Shown: one piece after another, positions 25,543-35,019 of the stretch
Numbering within the stretch: the first letter of the stretch is position 1
How the letters are laid out: every line of letters starts with the position of its first letter
NCBI RefSeq assembly: GCF_900120335.1
Contig: NZ_LT635477.1
Location: forward strand, 1-64,000
Origin: Helicobacter pylori
Lineage (GTDB): Bacteria; Campylobacterota; Campylobacteria; Campylobacterales; Helicobacteraceae
Direction: 5' to 3'
Length of the DNA stretch: 64,000 nt
Notes under the pieces: model-generated
Seen by the model: the letters and a program-made list of their open reading frames with translations, nothing else
What the model was told of the DNA's origin: nothing
The model's database searches: none
Position numbers and translations under genes: made by a program

Positions 25543-25612
25543 CCCTAAGCCTAAAAAACTTAGGGGTTTCCTTATGTAAAGCGGGTTTGCCCTTGACTTT
25601 TGGGGCGTTTTC
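25543..25612 (+). terminator. 3' structured end of the aapA mRNA
   Basis: CCCTAAG/CTTAGGG (25543-25565) forms a 7-bp hairpin just after the toxin stop. A GCCC...GGGC stem followed by GTTTT ends near 25612. The second element includes TGGGGCGT, complementary to the mRNA 5' end. Confidence 0.5.
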
Positions 25613-25867
25613 ATTGGGTTATAAAAATGATCGCTTGAATAACGCTAATTTTTATTTAGATTGTAAAAAACGCCTTTGAGTGTTTTTTGTGATTAACGCT
25701 TGAAGTCAAAAAACTTTGTTTGGTGGAAAAAATTAAAAAAGTTTAGAAAAATAAAAGCTTTATGGAAAGATTAAAAAGCGAGTGAGAAGTCAGCGAAAAA
25801 AGATTAAACCCCCTAAAAAAGAGAGGGTTCAAAAAAGAAATCCCTTAAAAAGGGGGTTTTTAAGCTT
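25613..25867. other. Spacer between aapA locus and hopD 3' end
   Basis: No gene is seen. It contains A-rich repeats related to those downstream of hopZ and a CCCTT/AAGGG hairpin near 25841-25860 flanked by runs of A and T, which could terminate transcripts from both directions. Confidence 0.45.
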
Positions 25868-27940
25868 TTAGTAAGCGAACACATAGTTGAGATACACGCT
25901 ATAAAGCCTTCTGTATTGCAAGGTAGTGCCTAGCAAAGAATAGTAATTCGTGTTGATCGTGGGGATCTTCACGCCTAATTCCATGCCATGTTGCGCGCTA
26001 TGATCAGCGCCTCTCCTCTTATTTCTGGCGAGATTGGTCCTTAAGCCCAGATTGAATAAGAATTGGAAATTCGCCGTGTTGATTTTGGCCTTATAGTAAT
26101 TGTTCACATTCGCCAAATTCACATACTGAGAATTAAGCCATGAAGTCCCGGCTAAGGCGATACCGCCAAACGCGCCAAAAGAAATCTTATTGTGTTTAGT
26201 GGCTTTATCGTTGATGAAATTCACTAACAAATCGCTCCCCACGCCATAAGTCCAAACATCAGAAGAAGCGTTGAAAAATTGGGATTTGTTATAGGTGTGG
26301 TTGTAATCCACAAAGCCGTAATACCTTGCGCCCCATCGTTTGTTTTTCCCAAAGAATTGCTTATAGCCCACTTGAAAGCCGATCCCATTCATCGCGCCGT
26401 TATTGGTGGTAGAAGCGGCGATTAAGCCGGCGCGCCTGAAAGGGTTACTGCCGAGTTCCTGACTCCTAGATTGCACTTGAGAATGGATATTGGAGTCAAT
26501 ATAGTAGTTATCCTGTATGCCTTGCGGGCTATTAGGGTTAGTCTTTTTGCTCACCACATTTTGTAAAGATTGCGCATCAGGCAAGCTAGAGAGCGCCGCT
26601 GTGATGCTGTCATAGTGTTCGCCTAGCTTTTGATACTGACTGCTGAAATTCGCTAAAGTGTAGGCGAGGTTGCGCGCGTTATGGATTCGCTCGGCTTGGT
26701 CGCCAAAATGAGCGATGCTGTCTTTTAAATTCGTTACGGTCTCTCCCACATACGCGCAACCGGCTCCCCAAGTGTTATCAGTTACCGTGCCGGATGGCGT
26801 GCCACGGAGATGGCCATTTTGCACTTCATGGCACACCCCTAAAGAGTCTTTTACAAAGGCTTCAGGGATTCTTTCAAAGTCTTTCACCACTGCTTGGGCG
26901 CGGTTTAAAATCTCCGCTTGCGCTTTAGCGTTAGCGAACATGCTTTGGGCGAAGTTGGCGTCTTTATAGGGGTTGAATGTCTTCCCGGTGTCTAGGTTGC
27001 GCTGGTTTTGCGCGTTTGCAGCAACGATCTTGGATTGCTCTACGGCTATTGCAGCGTTTTTGATCATGTCTTGAATCGCGCTGATTTCATTTTTAAAAAT
27101 CCCGCACGCGCTCCCATCGCCTTTCAAATATATTCCTTCCCATAAACTACCACTACTCGCACCACCTGCACCACCATTATTGATCCATGGGCATGCGCTA
27201 TTAAGGGTAGTTATAATGGTGCTAGCCTGTTCTAAAAGAACTTGAGCGTTATTTTTTGTAATAATTTCTTCTCCATTATTATTCGTATTCGTGTTTCCAT
27301 TATTTTTATTGATTGTGAATTTGAGTTCTGTGTTGGTGTCGCTTAAGGCAGGAATATCTTTTCCGCTGCTCCCAAAAGCCTTTTGGATGATTTGATAAGC
27401 TTTATTGATTTTCGCGTAATTTTCGGTGGATAAAATGCTGTATGGTCCTGGTTCATAACCAGTAGTGCCACAAGTAATGGTAGTGCCTCCCCATTGATTT
27501 GATGGCGTGTTGTGGAAAGTTTGAACGCCTCCATTTTTGCTTGTGTCTTTACCGGGACCACAAGGGCTGATCGCATAGCTCATGACTTGCCACAACCCCG
27601 CTGCCGCATTCAAGGCTAAAAGCACGGCTTGATACGCCGGGGAATTCTTTTTGTCATTGATTAAATTCTTCGCACTAGCGTTCAAATTGCCCCTTGCGTT
27701 ATTGATAGCGTTGGGGTCGGCGGACTGCCTGATGAGAGCGTTTAGGACGCTATAATTCGTTAAAAGATTGTTCAATCTTTCATAGCTGTCTGAAAGATCT
27801 TGAATGCCTTTGGTGTTTTTCACCATTTGAGCGGATTCGCCGATTTGATAGCCGGCGCTTACAAAAAAGCCGTTGTCTTCAGCGCTTAAAGCGGAAACTA
27901 AAAGCGAACCTAAGGTTAATGACAGAAATTTTTTCTTCAT
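25868..27940 (-). CDS. hopD: Outer membrane protein HopD (Hop family)
   Basis: The 690-residue product is intact. It has signal peptide MKKKFLSLTLGSLLVSALSA, mature start EDNGFFVSAGYQIGE, a long variable region with Cys pairs and Gly/Asn-rich loops, and the conserved barrel domain ending YLNYVFAY. The last ~200 residues are nearly identical in pattern to the hopZ-type pseudogene at 7624, including NNGAMNGIGFQVGYKQFF. Position between the eptA/lpxE genes and gltA is that of HopD in reference strains. No CT repeat is present in its leader. Confidence 0.92.
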   Translation of the reverse strand: MKKKFLSLTLGSLLVSALSAEDNGFFVSAGYQIGESAQMVKNTKGIQDLSDSYERLNNLLTNYSVLNALIRQSADPNAINNARGNLNASAKNLINDKKNSPAYQAVLLALNAAAGLWQVMSYAISPCGPGKDTSKNGGVQTFHNTPSNQWGGTTITCGTTGYEPGPYSILSTENYAKINKAYQIIQKAFGSSGKDIPALSDTNTELKFTINKNNGNTNTNNNGEEIITKNNAQVLLEQASTIITTLNSACPWINNGGAGGASSGSLWEGIYLKGDGSACGIFKNEISAIQDMIKNAAIAVEQSKIVAANAQNQRNLDTGKTFNPYKDANFAQSMFANAKAQAEILNRAQAVVKDFERIPEAFVKDSLGVCHEVQNGHLRGTPSGTVTDNTWGAGCAYVGETVTNLKDSIAHFGDQAERIHNARNLAYTLANFSSQYQKLGEHYDSITAALSSLPDAQSLQNVVSKKTNPNSPQGIQDNYYIDSNIHSQVQSRSQELGSNPFRRAGLIAASTTNNGAMNGIGFQVGYKQFFGKNKRWGARYYGFVDYNHTYNKSQFFNASSDVWTYGVGSDLLVNFINDKATKHNKISFGAFGGIALAGTSWLNSQYVNLANVNNYYKAKINTANFQFLFNLGLRTNLARNKRRGADHSAQHGMELGVKIPTINTNYYSLLGTTLQYRRLYSVYLNYVFAY

Positions 27941-28019
27941 GTTTTCTCCTTTACTTTATTAAAATAAGATTGATTTTGTCCGTAAATCTTGCGGAAGTGT
28001 GTATTTAAGTAAGACCATA

Positions 28020-28104
28020 CCGCAATATTTCGTTAATATAGTATAAATTAATGGTATTTTGATATTAATTGGGCGTTTTTGCCCTTTCAAAAAAAAAAAA
28101 AAAA
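28020..28104 (-). promoter_or_regulatory. hopD upstream region with T16 tract and AT-rich -10
   Basis: On the minus strand a 16-base T run (28104-28089) lies about 45 bases before a TATACTATATT block that offers a -10. The ATG is at 27940, giving a long leader. A homopolymer of this length should vary between cells and could tune promoter output. Confidence 0.5.
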
Positions 28105-28149
28105 GGTTTTTGTGGAGTTTCTAAACAAATATTAAACCAATAAAGGTCA

Positions 28150-28325
28150 TTTTAAAAGAAATGAGGTTGTTTGAATGGGGGTAGCTATAAAAAAAAGGGT
28201 TTTTAACTTTGGTTGTTTGGTTTGATTGCTTGAGATTTGTTCGTAATAAAGCGGTTTTAAAAGAAATGAGATTGTTTGAATGGGGGTAGCTATAAAAAAG
28301 GGGGTTTTTTTAACTTTGGTTGTTT
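28150..28325. repeat. Direct duplication of a ~70-bp intergenic segment
   Basis: 28150-28218 and 28255-28325 share ttttaaaagaaatgag, tgtttgaatgggggtagc and taactttggttgttt in the same order with few differences. The copies are offset by about 105 bp. No frame or tRNA-like fold is apparent. Confidence 0.8.
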
Positions 28326-28518
28326 TAGATTTGTTTGTAAAAAGGATTTCTTCTAAAAAATGAGATTTGATTGCTTGAGATTTGTTATAAAAAGGATTTT
28401 TTCTTTAGATTTGTTGTAAATTTTGTTATAAAAAGGATTTTCTTAAGGAGATAGACTTAAGGAGATAGAAAGGTTTTGCAATCATTTCCCCCAAAAACTC
28501 AAGGGTTTTTTTAAAAAA
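28326..28518. other. AT-rich intergenic sequence with short repeats
   Basis: Short motifs recur (gagatttgtt, ataaaaaggatttt, cttaaggagatag twice). No gene can be supported. Confidence 0.45.
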
Positions 28519-28625
28519 AGCGGTGGTTTCAATAAAACGCTAATTTCTAAGAGCGTTCCCTAAACCTAAAACACTCAAGGATTCTTTAAAAAAGTGGGGT
28601 TATCCTTGAGTTTTGGGGCGTTTGC
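28519..28625 (+). pseudogene. Decayed second aapA-type toxin locus (3' half only)
   Basis: The segment from GGTGGTTTCAATAAAACGCT through the following ~40 bases repeats the end of the toxin gene and its 3' region at 25508-25555 almost base for base. The last codons (V-V-S-I-K-R-stop) and TGGGGCGT are kept. The start codon, ribosome site, 5' half of the frame and the antisense promoter are gone. A new perfect stem CTCAAGGAT/ATCCTTGAG has formed or been retained downstream. Confidence 0.75.
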
Positions 28626-28754
28626 ATGCGGTTAGTAAAAAGCTTGATGCGAGATCCTCACTCTTTTAAATGAGCTTCTCACTCTTTTAAAAAGGCTTTG
28701 AGCGTTTCTTAAAACTATCATCAACGCTCTGTTAAAACAAAGCCTAGCCTAACA

Positions 28755-30035
28755 TTAATCCCCTACATAAACTTGTCTTGGGCGTGTGATCCTAGCTTGC
28801 GGGCTTTTGACATGCTCTAATAGTTGAGCGCACCAGCCCACGGTTCTGCCAATGACAAACACCGGCGTGAAGAAACGCACTGGGATTTTTAAAGCCCTTA
28901 AAATGGTGCCAGAGTAAAAATCCACATTGGGGTAGAGATTCCTTTCAATGAAATACTCATCTTTTAGGGCGATTTCTTCCACTTTCGCAGCGATTTCGCT
29001 CAACCTCTCGTCCATTTTAACGCCTTTTTGGTGCAGTTCGTCTTTTAGGCCTTTTAAGATTTTGGCACGCGGATCGTAGCTTTTATACACCCTATGCCCA
29101 AAGCCCATGAGTTTGAAATTGTCGTTTTTGTCTTTCACGCGTGCGATATATTTATCCACATTTTTCACATCGCCGATTTCTTCTAATTGTAAAAGCACTT
29201 TTTCATTCGCTCCGCCATGCAAATGCCCCCATAAAGCGCTAATGCCCGCGCTAATGGCGGCATAAGGATGTACGCCGGTGCTAGCGACATTCCTTACCGT
29301 GGTAGAAGAGGCGTTTTGCCCATGATCGGCGTGCAAAGTTAGGATTTTATCAAAAGCTTCCACTTCTAGGGGCGTGATTTCCACTTCGCCTTGAGTGGTG
29401 TGTTTTAAGCGGCTATAAGGGTAACCTCTCAGCATGAAAAGGATATTTTCCACATAAGAGCGCGCGATATCCGGATAAATGATGGGTGCTCCCACTTCAT
29501 TACGATAGCAAATAGCCGCAAGCGTGGGGATTTTAGCGACAATCCTTCTGGCCATAGTCTGGTAATCTTCTTCAGTGTGCATGTTTTGGTGCGTGGAATA
29601 AAGGGTGGATAAAATAGACACTCCGCTAGAGAGTTTCGCCATAGGGTGGGCGTTGCTAGGGAAAGCTGAAAACATGTTCAATAAGCTCTCATGCACAAAA
29701 CTCCTGTGGCGTAATTCCAGTTCAAATTCCAAGCTTTCATCTTGATTTTTGGGTAATTCCCCTGTGAGTAATAGCCTGCACACATCCACATATTTGTATT
29801 TGGCGACTAAATCTTCTATCCTATGCCCTCTGTAATACAATTCGCCTTTTTTGCCATTGATATAGCTGATTTTAGATTGGCACCCAGCGGTAGAAGAATA
29901 TCCTGGATCGTAGGAAAAAAACCCGGTCGTTTCAAAAAGCTTGGAAAAATCCACCGCTTTAGGCCCACGAGTGCATTCAATCGTTTCAAATTCATAGCGT
30001 TCATTATTTTCATTATTGATTAAAGTAACAGACAT
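28755..30035 (-). CDS. gltA: Citrate synthase
   Basis: The 426-residue product is a type II citrate synthase. It has [13 protein letters not shown] near residue 236 (catalytic His), [14 protein letters not shown] near 308 and a second catalytic region with the Asp in NVDFYSGTI near 365. It condenses oxaloacetate with acetyl-CoA in the incomplete Krebs cycle. A TATAAT at 30078-30073 on the minus strand precedes it. The divergent neighbour icd encodes isocitrate dehydrogenase, the step after next. Confidence 0.98.
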   Translation of the reverse strand: MSVTLINNENNERYEFETIECTRGPKAVDFSKLFETTGFFSYDPGYSSTAGCQSKISYINGKKGELYYRGHRIEDLVAKYKYVDVCRLLLTGELPKNQDESLEFELELRHRSFVHESLLNMFSAFPSNAHPMAKLSSGVSILSTLYSTHQNMHTEEDYQTMARRIVAKIPTLAAICYRNEVGAPIIYPDIARSYVENILFMLRGYPYSRLKHTTQGEVEITPLEVEAFDKILTLHADHGQNASSTTVRNVASTGVHPYAAISAGISALWGHLHGGANEKVLLQLEEIGDVKNVDKYIARVKDKNDNFKLMGFGHRVYKSYDPRAKILKGLKDELHQKGVKMDERLSEIAAKVEEIALKDEYFIERNLYPNVDFYSGTILRALKIPVRFFTPVFVIGRTVGWCAQLLEHVKSPQARITRPRQVYVGD

Positions 30036-30072
30036 TGTGATTTCCTTAAGTTTTGATAGTATCCAACTCCTA

Positions 30073-30078
30073 ATTATA
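30073..30078 (-). promoter_or_regulatory. -10 element of gltA
   Basis: TATAAT on the minus strand, about 40 bases before the gltA ATG at 30035. Confidence 0.6.
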
Positions 30079-30202
30079 AGCCAAAAAATTAAATGATTTC
30101 TTTTAAAAACATTTCGTTTTATTTCAAGTTATTTCCAACCGCTACTTTTAAACACGCATTCAAAAAAAGATTTTTAAGGGTTATATAGTATTTTTGCGCT
30201 AG

Positions 30203-30208
30203 TATAGT
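30203..30208 (+). promoter_or_regulatory. -10 element of icd
   Basis: TATAGT about 30 bases before the icd ATG, whose ribosome site is AAAGGA. Confidence 0.55.
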
Positions 30209-30236
30209 TACTCAAACTTTAGAAAAAGGATAGACA

Positions 30237-31514
30237 ATGGCTTACAACCCTAAAATTTTACAAAAACCTAAAGAGGGCGAAGAAATTACGATTAAAGACG
30301 GCAAATTGCATGTGCCAAACCACCCCATTATCCCTTTCATTGAGGGCGATGGCATTGGATCAGACATTACCCCGGCGATGATTAAAGTGGTGGATAGCGC
30401 GGTTCAAAAGGCTTATAAGGGCGAGAAAAAAATCGCATGGTATGAAGTGTTTGTGGGCGAAAAATGCTATCAAAAATTCAAAGACCATAAAGAGTTAAGC
30501 CCTGAAGAGCAATGGCTCTTACCGGACACTATTGAAGCGATCAACCACTATAAAGTCTCTGTTAAAGGGCCTTTGACCACGCCTATTGGTGAGGGGTTTA
30601 GATCTTTGAATGTGGCGTTACGCCAAAAAATGGATTTGTATGTGTGCTTGAGACCGGTTCGGTGGTATGGGAGTCCTAGCCCGGTGAAAGAACCACAAAA
30701 AGTGGATATGGTGATTTTTAGAGAAAATTCTGAAGACATTTATGCGGGCATTGAATGGCAAGAAGGCAGCGCGGAAGCGAAAAAACTCATCCATTTTTTA
30801 CAAAATGAACTAAAGGTTAAAAAAATCCGCTTCCCTGAAAGCAGTGGCGTAGGGATAAAACCCATCAGTAAAGAAGGCACAGAGAGGCTAGTGAGAAAAG
30901 CGATTGAATACGCGATTGATAACGACAAGCCAAGCGTGACTTTTGTGCATAAAGGCAACATCATGAAATACACTGAGGGGGCGTTCATGAAATGGGGCTA
31001 TGCGCTCGCTCAAAAAGAATTTAACGCTCAAGTCATTGATAAAGGCCCATGGTGTTCTTTGAAAAACCCTAAAACCGGTAAAGAAATCATCATTAAAGAC
31101 ATGATCGCTGACGCGTTTTTGCAACAAATCTTATTGCGCCCTAGCGAATACAGTGTCATTGCGACCATGAATTTGAATGGGGATTATATCTCTGATGCGT
31201 TAGCGGCGATGGTGGGGGGTATTGGTATCGCTCCTGGGGCTAATCTCAATGACACGGTGGGCATGTTTGAAGCCACCCATGGTACCGCTCCTAAATACGC
31301 CGGGCTGGATAAAGTCAATCCGGGGTCTATTATTTTGAGCGCAGAAATGATGTTAAGGCATATGGGTTGGGTGGAAGCGGCTGATTTGATCGTTTCTGCG
31401 ATGGAAAAAGCGATTAAGAGCAAGAAAGTCACTTATGATTTCGCTCGTTTAATGGATGGGGCTAAAGAAGTGAAATGCTCTGAATTCGCTAGCGTGATGA
31501 TTGAAAACATGTGA
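30237..31514 (+). CDS. icd: Isocitrate dehydrogenase (NADP-type)
   Basis: The 425-residue product has [15 protein letters not shown] near residue 34, [19 protein letters not shown] near 122 (isocitrate site) and [20 protein letters not shown] near 310. Length and motifs match the E. coli-type NADP enzyme. It oxidises isocitrate to 2-oxoglutarate. The gene is divergent from gltA, so both are probably expressed together from the shared 200-bp region. Confidence 0.98.
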   Translation: MAYNPKILQKPKEGEEITIKDGKLHVPNHPIIPFIEGDGIGSDITPAMIKVVDSAVQKAYKGEKKIAWYEVFVGEKCYQKFKDHKELSPEEQWLLPDTIEAINHYKVSVKGPLTTPIGEGFRSLNVALRQKMDLYVCLRPVRWYGSPSPVKEPQKVDMVIFRENSEDIYAGIEWQEGSAEAKKLIHFLQNELKVKKIRFPESSGVGIKPISKEGTERLVRKAIEYAIDNDKPSVTFVHKGNIMKYTEGAFMKWGYALAQKEFNAQVIDKGPWCSLKNPKTGKEIIIKDMIADAFLQQILLRPSEYSVIATMNLNGDYISDALAAMVGGIGIAPGANLNDTVGMFEATHGTAPKYAGLDKVNPGSIILSAEMMLRHMGWVEAADLIVSAMEKAIKSKKVTYDFARLMDGAKEVKCSEFASVMIENM

Positions 31515-31575
31515 AAGAGCGTTTTTTAGGCTCTGATGTTTGAATGCGATTATAGGCTAATACTATCATTAAGGA

Positions 31576-32109
31576 ATGAAGTTGATAAAATTTGTGCGTA
31601 ATGTGGTTTTATTCATTTTAACAGCGATCTTTTTAGCGCTCATGCTTTTAGTGAGTTATTGCATGCCCCATTATAGCGTGGCTGTCATTAGTGGGGTGGA
31701 AGTCAAAAGAATGAATGAAAATGAAAACACGCCCAATAATAAGGAAGTAAAAACCCTTGCCAGGGATGTCTATTTTGTGCAAACTTACGACCCTAAGGAT
31801 AAAAAAAGCGTGACCGTTTATCGCAATGAAGACACGCGTTTTAGCTTTCCTTTTTATTTTAAGTTTAATTCGGCTGATATTTCAGCTCTCGCTCAAAGTT
31901 TAGTCAACCAGCAAGTGGAAGTGCAATACTATGGCTGGCAGATCAATTTGTTTAACATGTTCCCTAATGTGATTTTTTTAAAACCCTTAAAAGAGAGCGC
32001 TGAGATGTCAAAACCCGTTTTTAGCTGGATTTTATACGCCTTGCTACTAGTGGGCTTTTTTATCAGCGCGCGCTCTGTTTGCGCTTTATTTAAGGGCAAA
32101 GCTCATTAA
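31576..32109 (+). CDS. Conserved membrane/secreted protein with two terminal hydrophobic helices
   Basis: The 177-residue product starts MKLIKFVRNVVLFILTAIFL, a signal-anchor. It has a polar beta-rich middle and a second hydrophobic helix near the C-terminus (FSWILYALLLVGFFISARSV). The middle domain would face the periplasm with both ends in the inner membrane. It corresponds by position to a conserved H. pylori secreted-protein gene. The last 24 bases overlap the convergent bioD 3' end. Function unknown. Confidence 0.8.
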   Translation: MKLIKFVRNVVLFILTAIFLALMLLVSYCMPHYSVAVISGVEVKRMNENENTPNNKEVKTLARDVYFVQTYDPKDKKSVTVYRNEDTRFSFPFYFKFNSADISALAQSLVNQQVEVQYYGWQINLFNMFPNVIFLKPLKESAEMSKPVFSWILYALLLVGFFISARSVCALFKGKAH

Positions 32110-32742
32110 TTCTTTTAGGCTTTGTTGGAAAATCACAATGGGGTTATTGGAGCGTGCATTAAAAAGCTCAATATAGGGCAAGCTCACGCTGTAAAAAGCG
32201 GTGTTGTTTCCTCTCAAATTGATAGCGATTTTATAGTCTAATTGGTGGGATTTCAATAAAAAGTCATTCAACAAACAATCATTGATTAAACCCAAATTGT
32301 CATGGCTAATCAAAAGCATTTTGGCTTTTAATTTTAGGGCAAAATCCAGCATGTTTTCTTCTAAAGTGATAGGCACGCATAACCCTCCAGCCCCTTCAAC
32401 GATGACTAAATCGTAAGTTTTGGTGAAATTGTGAAGGCGTTGGATTAAATTATCCGTATCAATGGGGTCGTTTGGATCTTCTTCTTGTTGGGCGATGAGG
32501 GGGGCTGAAGCTTTAGCGTAGCGATAGAATGAAACGTCTTTTAAGGTTAAAGAGCGATCTAAAAGGCGGTTATCCTGTAAGAATAGGTGCGCATCGCTAG
32601 AGTGGTTAATGGCGTCATTAACGCCCGTTTCAATGGGTTTTAATAAAATCGTTTTAACGCCACAAGCGTTGCAATATTTTGCTAATAGCCTAGCGCATGT
32701 GGTTTTTCCAGCATTGGTGTTAGTCGCGCTGATAAAAAGCAT
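32086..32742 (-). CDS. bioD: Dethiobiotin synthetase
   Basis: The 218-residue product has the P-loop variant SATNTNAGKTTCARLL at the N-terminus, KPIETGV near residue 36 and VEGAGGLCVPI near 114. These are the ATP and diaminopelargonic acid sites of BioD. It closes the ureido ring of dethiobiotin. It starts three bases after the 582-residue ORF at 32746 on the same strand, so it may be read from that gene's transcript. Its 3' end overlaps the convergent gene by 24 bp. Confidence 0.96.
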   Translation of the reverse strand: MLFISATNTNAGKTTCARLLAKYCNACGVKTILLKPIETGVNDAINHSSDAHLFLQDNRLLDRSLTLKDVSFYRYAKASAPLIAQQEEDPNDPIDTDNLIQRLHNFTKTYDLVIVEGAGGLCVPITLEENMLDFALKLKAKMLLISHDNLGLINDCLLNDFLLKSHQLDYKIAINLRGNNTAFYSVSLPYIELFNARSNNPIVIFQQSLKELMSFALK

Positions 32743-32745
32743 GGT

Positions 32746-34494
32746 TTAACTTTTAAACTGATAAGCCCCATCAAAGATTTGAGAAGTCAATACATTTTTG
32801 ATTTGTGGTAACTTCACATTCTTTAACGCTTCTCTTGGGACTTCTACCACTAATTCGTTTAATGATTGGTCGCTCATAGGGTTATCAATATCAAAGATGA
32901 AATTCAAGGTATTGTGGAGTGAGTTATACGAAACATTGTCAATTAACGCATAGAGTAGTCTAATGCCCTCTGCTTGCTCTATGGCGGTTACGATACTCTT
33001 GGATAGTCTTGGACTGATACTATCAAGTTGTGTCGCTAAATCTGAGATAAAGCAATACCCCGCATCGATGTCAATGGTGTTAGCAAGCACTTTAGCTATA
33101 AGTGTCTTACTCACTTTTTTGCCTTGTCGCATAGCGTTGGCAACCTTGCGGATTTTAATATTGTGGTTATAGCTCTGTCTAAAGCTTTTGCTTGTGATAC
33201 ATTTTAGTTTTTCTCTGTCAAAAATACCTTTTCGTTCCCAATCCTCTATCTCATCAATAGAGAATGATTGTTGATAACCATTAGTCCTAGAACTATTCTG
33301 TCTTGCTATAACGCTAGATTTAACAAAGTCCATAACTCCTAACCCCTCTGTAAAACCTCTAGGTAATCTTATCGCTTTTATTTGTGTCTTAACGATGTCT
33401 TTAAAATACACACCATAATTGTCTTTGTCTTCTTTTTTAAAGAAAGTATAGACTTTGTCTTGTAATCTTGTGAGAGATTGTGGCAATTCATTAGGAGCAG
33501 AGAATGTGATGCCTGTAAAAGTCCAATCCACTTTACCAAAATCCTTTTCTGTCGCTAATACTAAATCTACTTTTCCAGTCTCGGCGTTTTGACAATAACA
33601 AATCGCCTCTTGATTGAAATACTTTGCCAAATCTAATAATTGGTCTTTCAAGTCAAATGAGTTACTAGGTTCGTTTTGGAATACGAAAAAGCTAACTTCT
33701 TTATCAGGTAAAATATTGTCTTTAGGGTTGTCTTTCCAATACCCTAATACTTGAATATAACCAATGAAATCTCTCTCACTATCCAATAGTGATTTTAGCT
33801 GTTGTGTCCTTTCCATATTCTCTTTTCTAGTGTATCGGTATGTCTTAACAAATTTCTCACTAGACATAAAGTCTCTCATTGTCGCATTGCTGTTTATGAA
33901 CTCATCAACATAATTTTTACCTAACTTCCTACTCAATGTCTCATAAATTCCTTTAACTAAAATCTTATATTGGGGGATAACTTTACCTGTAGGTCTAAAA
34001 AATCCCTTAACTTTAATAGATTTTGTGGGGTCAATGCCATCAGTTGCCTTTCTAAATTTAGTCTTATTCTCTTTCATTTGAACTAAATAAAGCTTTGATA
34101 TTTTGTCTTTTTCATTAGGTCTTAATCCACTACTATAAGCTTTTTTTAACAAGACTTGTTGGTCATCAGTAAAGTCTTTTTCAAAGGCAGGTCTAAAAGG
34201 TCTAAACGCCGAGATAGTCCCAAAAGGTAGTCCGCTTTTGATTTTATTGACAATACCTCCAAGTCTAGTAGCTTTAATAGTCGTGTTTTGTTCGCTTTTA
34301 AGTCGTGAGATTTCATCGCCAACAGCATCTAAAAACTTGCTTAAAGGCATTGCCTTACCAAGCACCCTAACGCTAGGTTTATTTTGTCTAGCTAATTTCT
34401 TGTCCGCTAACGCCTTATCAATAGATGCTGTCAAGGAAGTGTTCCTTTGTGGTTCATCATCAACCATTTCTAAAAAATCGTAATTCAATAACAT
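32746..34494 (-). CDS. Large accessory protein of unknown function (582 residues)
   Basis: The product starts MLLNYDFLEMVDDEPQRNTS and has no signal peptide or membrane helix. The first ~200 residues are Lys-rich and low in hydrophobics. Residues ~245-345 (ERDFIGYIQVLGYWKD, EVSFFVFQNEPSN, LAKYFNQEAICYCQN) resemble the DUF3293-like fold, a short domain seen in phage and accessory proteins. The C-terminal third is helical. Many codons are unusual for the neighbours (CTA, TCA, GTC-rich) and AT content is higher, which suggests transfer. It sits just upstream of bioD. No function can be assigned; a phage or plasmid origin is inference. Confidence 0.65.
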   Translation of the reverse strand: MLLNYDFLEMVDDEPQRNTSLTASIDKALADKKLARQNKPSVRVLGKAMPLSKFLDAVGDEISRLKSEQNTTIKATRLGGIVNKIKSGLPFGTISAFRPFRPAFEKDFTDDQQVLLKKAYSSGLRPNEKDKISKLYLVQMKENKTKFRKATDGIDPTKSIKVKGFFRPTGKVIPQYKILVKGIYETLSRKLGKNYVDEFINSNATMRDFMSSEKFVKTYRYTRKENMERTQQLKSLLDSERDFIGYIQVLGYWKDNPKDNILPDKEVSFFVFQNEPSNSFDLKDQLLDLAKYFNQEAICYCQNAETGKVDLVLATEKDFGKVDWTFTGITFSAPNELPQSLTRLQDKVYTFFKKEDKDNYGVYFKDIVKTQIKAIRLPRGFTEGLGVMDFVKSSVIARQNSSRTNGYQQSFSIDEIEDWERKGIFDREKLKCITSKSFRQSYNHNIKIRKVANAMRQGKKVSKTLIAKVLANTIDIDAGYCFISDLATQLDSISPRLSKSIVTAIEQAEGIRLLYALIDNVSYNSLHNTLNFIFDIDNPMSDQSLNELVVEVPREALKNVKLPQIKNVLTSQIFDGAYQFKS

Positions 34495-34570
34495 TATCGT
34501 GTCCTTTTCTTTAAGCGAGATTGTAGCGCTTTATCTTTGAGCTTTCAGCGGGTCATTAGGGTTTATTTGG

Positions 34571-34576
34571 TATAAT
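34571..34576 (+). promoter_or_regulatory. -10 element of the usp-clpS-clpA operon
   Basis: GGTATAATATC contains a perfect TATAAT 29 bases before the ATG at 34605. Confidence 0.6.
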
Positions 34577-34604
34577 ATCAAAACTTCATTTAAGGTTGGT
34601 TCTT

Positions 34605-35018
34605 ATGAATATTTTATTTGGGATTAGCGACACGCAAGAATGTTATAACGCTATTAAATTCGCTGTCAAATTAGCCCATTCGCTTAAAGAGGTCCGTTTC
34701 ACCTTGTTGCATGTGAGCATGGAAGTGTTTATTTATAGCGAAAGCGGGATGATGGATTACGGCCAAACAGAAGCCTTAGAAGAAGAAAAGGCTAAGGCTT
34801 TGTTAAAGCAATTTGAAGACGCTTTCAAAAAAGAAAATATAGAGTGCGAGAGCGTTTTAAAGAGCGGTGATTTGATTGATGTGGTCTTGGATATGGCTAA
34901 GGATTATGATTTGTTATTGATCGGGGCGAGCGAATCCAATTTGTTGTATCGTTTGTTCATTTCGCACCAAAATAGCCTTGTTGAGCAATCCAGTATCCCT
35001 GTTGTGATCGCTAAGTAG
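34605..35018 (+). CDS. Universal stress protein (UspA) family
   Basis: From the ATG at 34605 the 137-residue product reads MNILFGISDTQECYNAIKFA. It ends DLLLIGASESNLLYRLFIS and SIPVVIAK, the typical alpha/beta Usp fold with a modified nucleotide loop (G-A-S-E-S-N in place of GxRGxS). A TTG nine bases earlier is a possible but poorer start. A TATAAT lies at 34571-34576. It heads a plus-strand run usp-clpS-clpA-panD-ybaB, suggesting a stress-related operon. Confidence 0.85.
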   Translation: MNILFGISDTQECYNAIKFAVKLAHSLKEVRFTLLHVSMEVFIYSESGMMDYGQTEALEEEKAKALLKQFEDAFKKENIECESVLKSGDLIDVVLDMAKDYDLLLIGASESNLLYRLFISHQNSLVEQSSIPVVIAK

Positions 35019-35019
35019 C

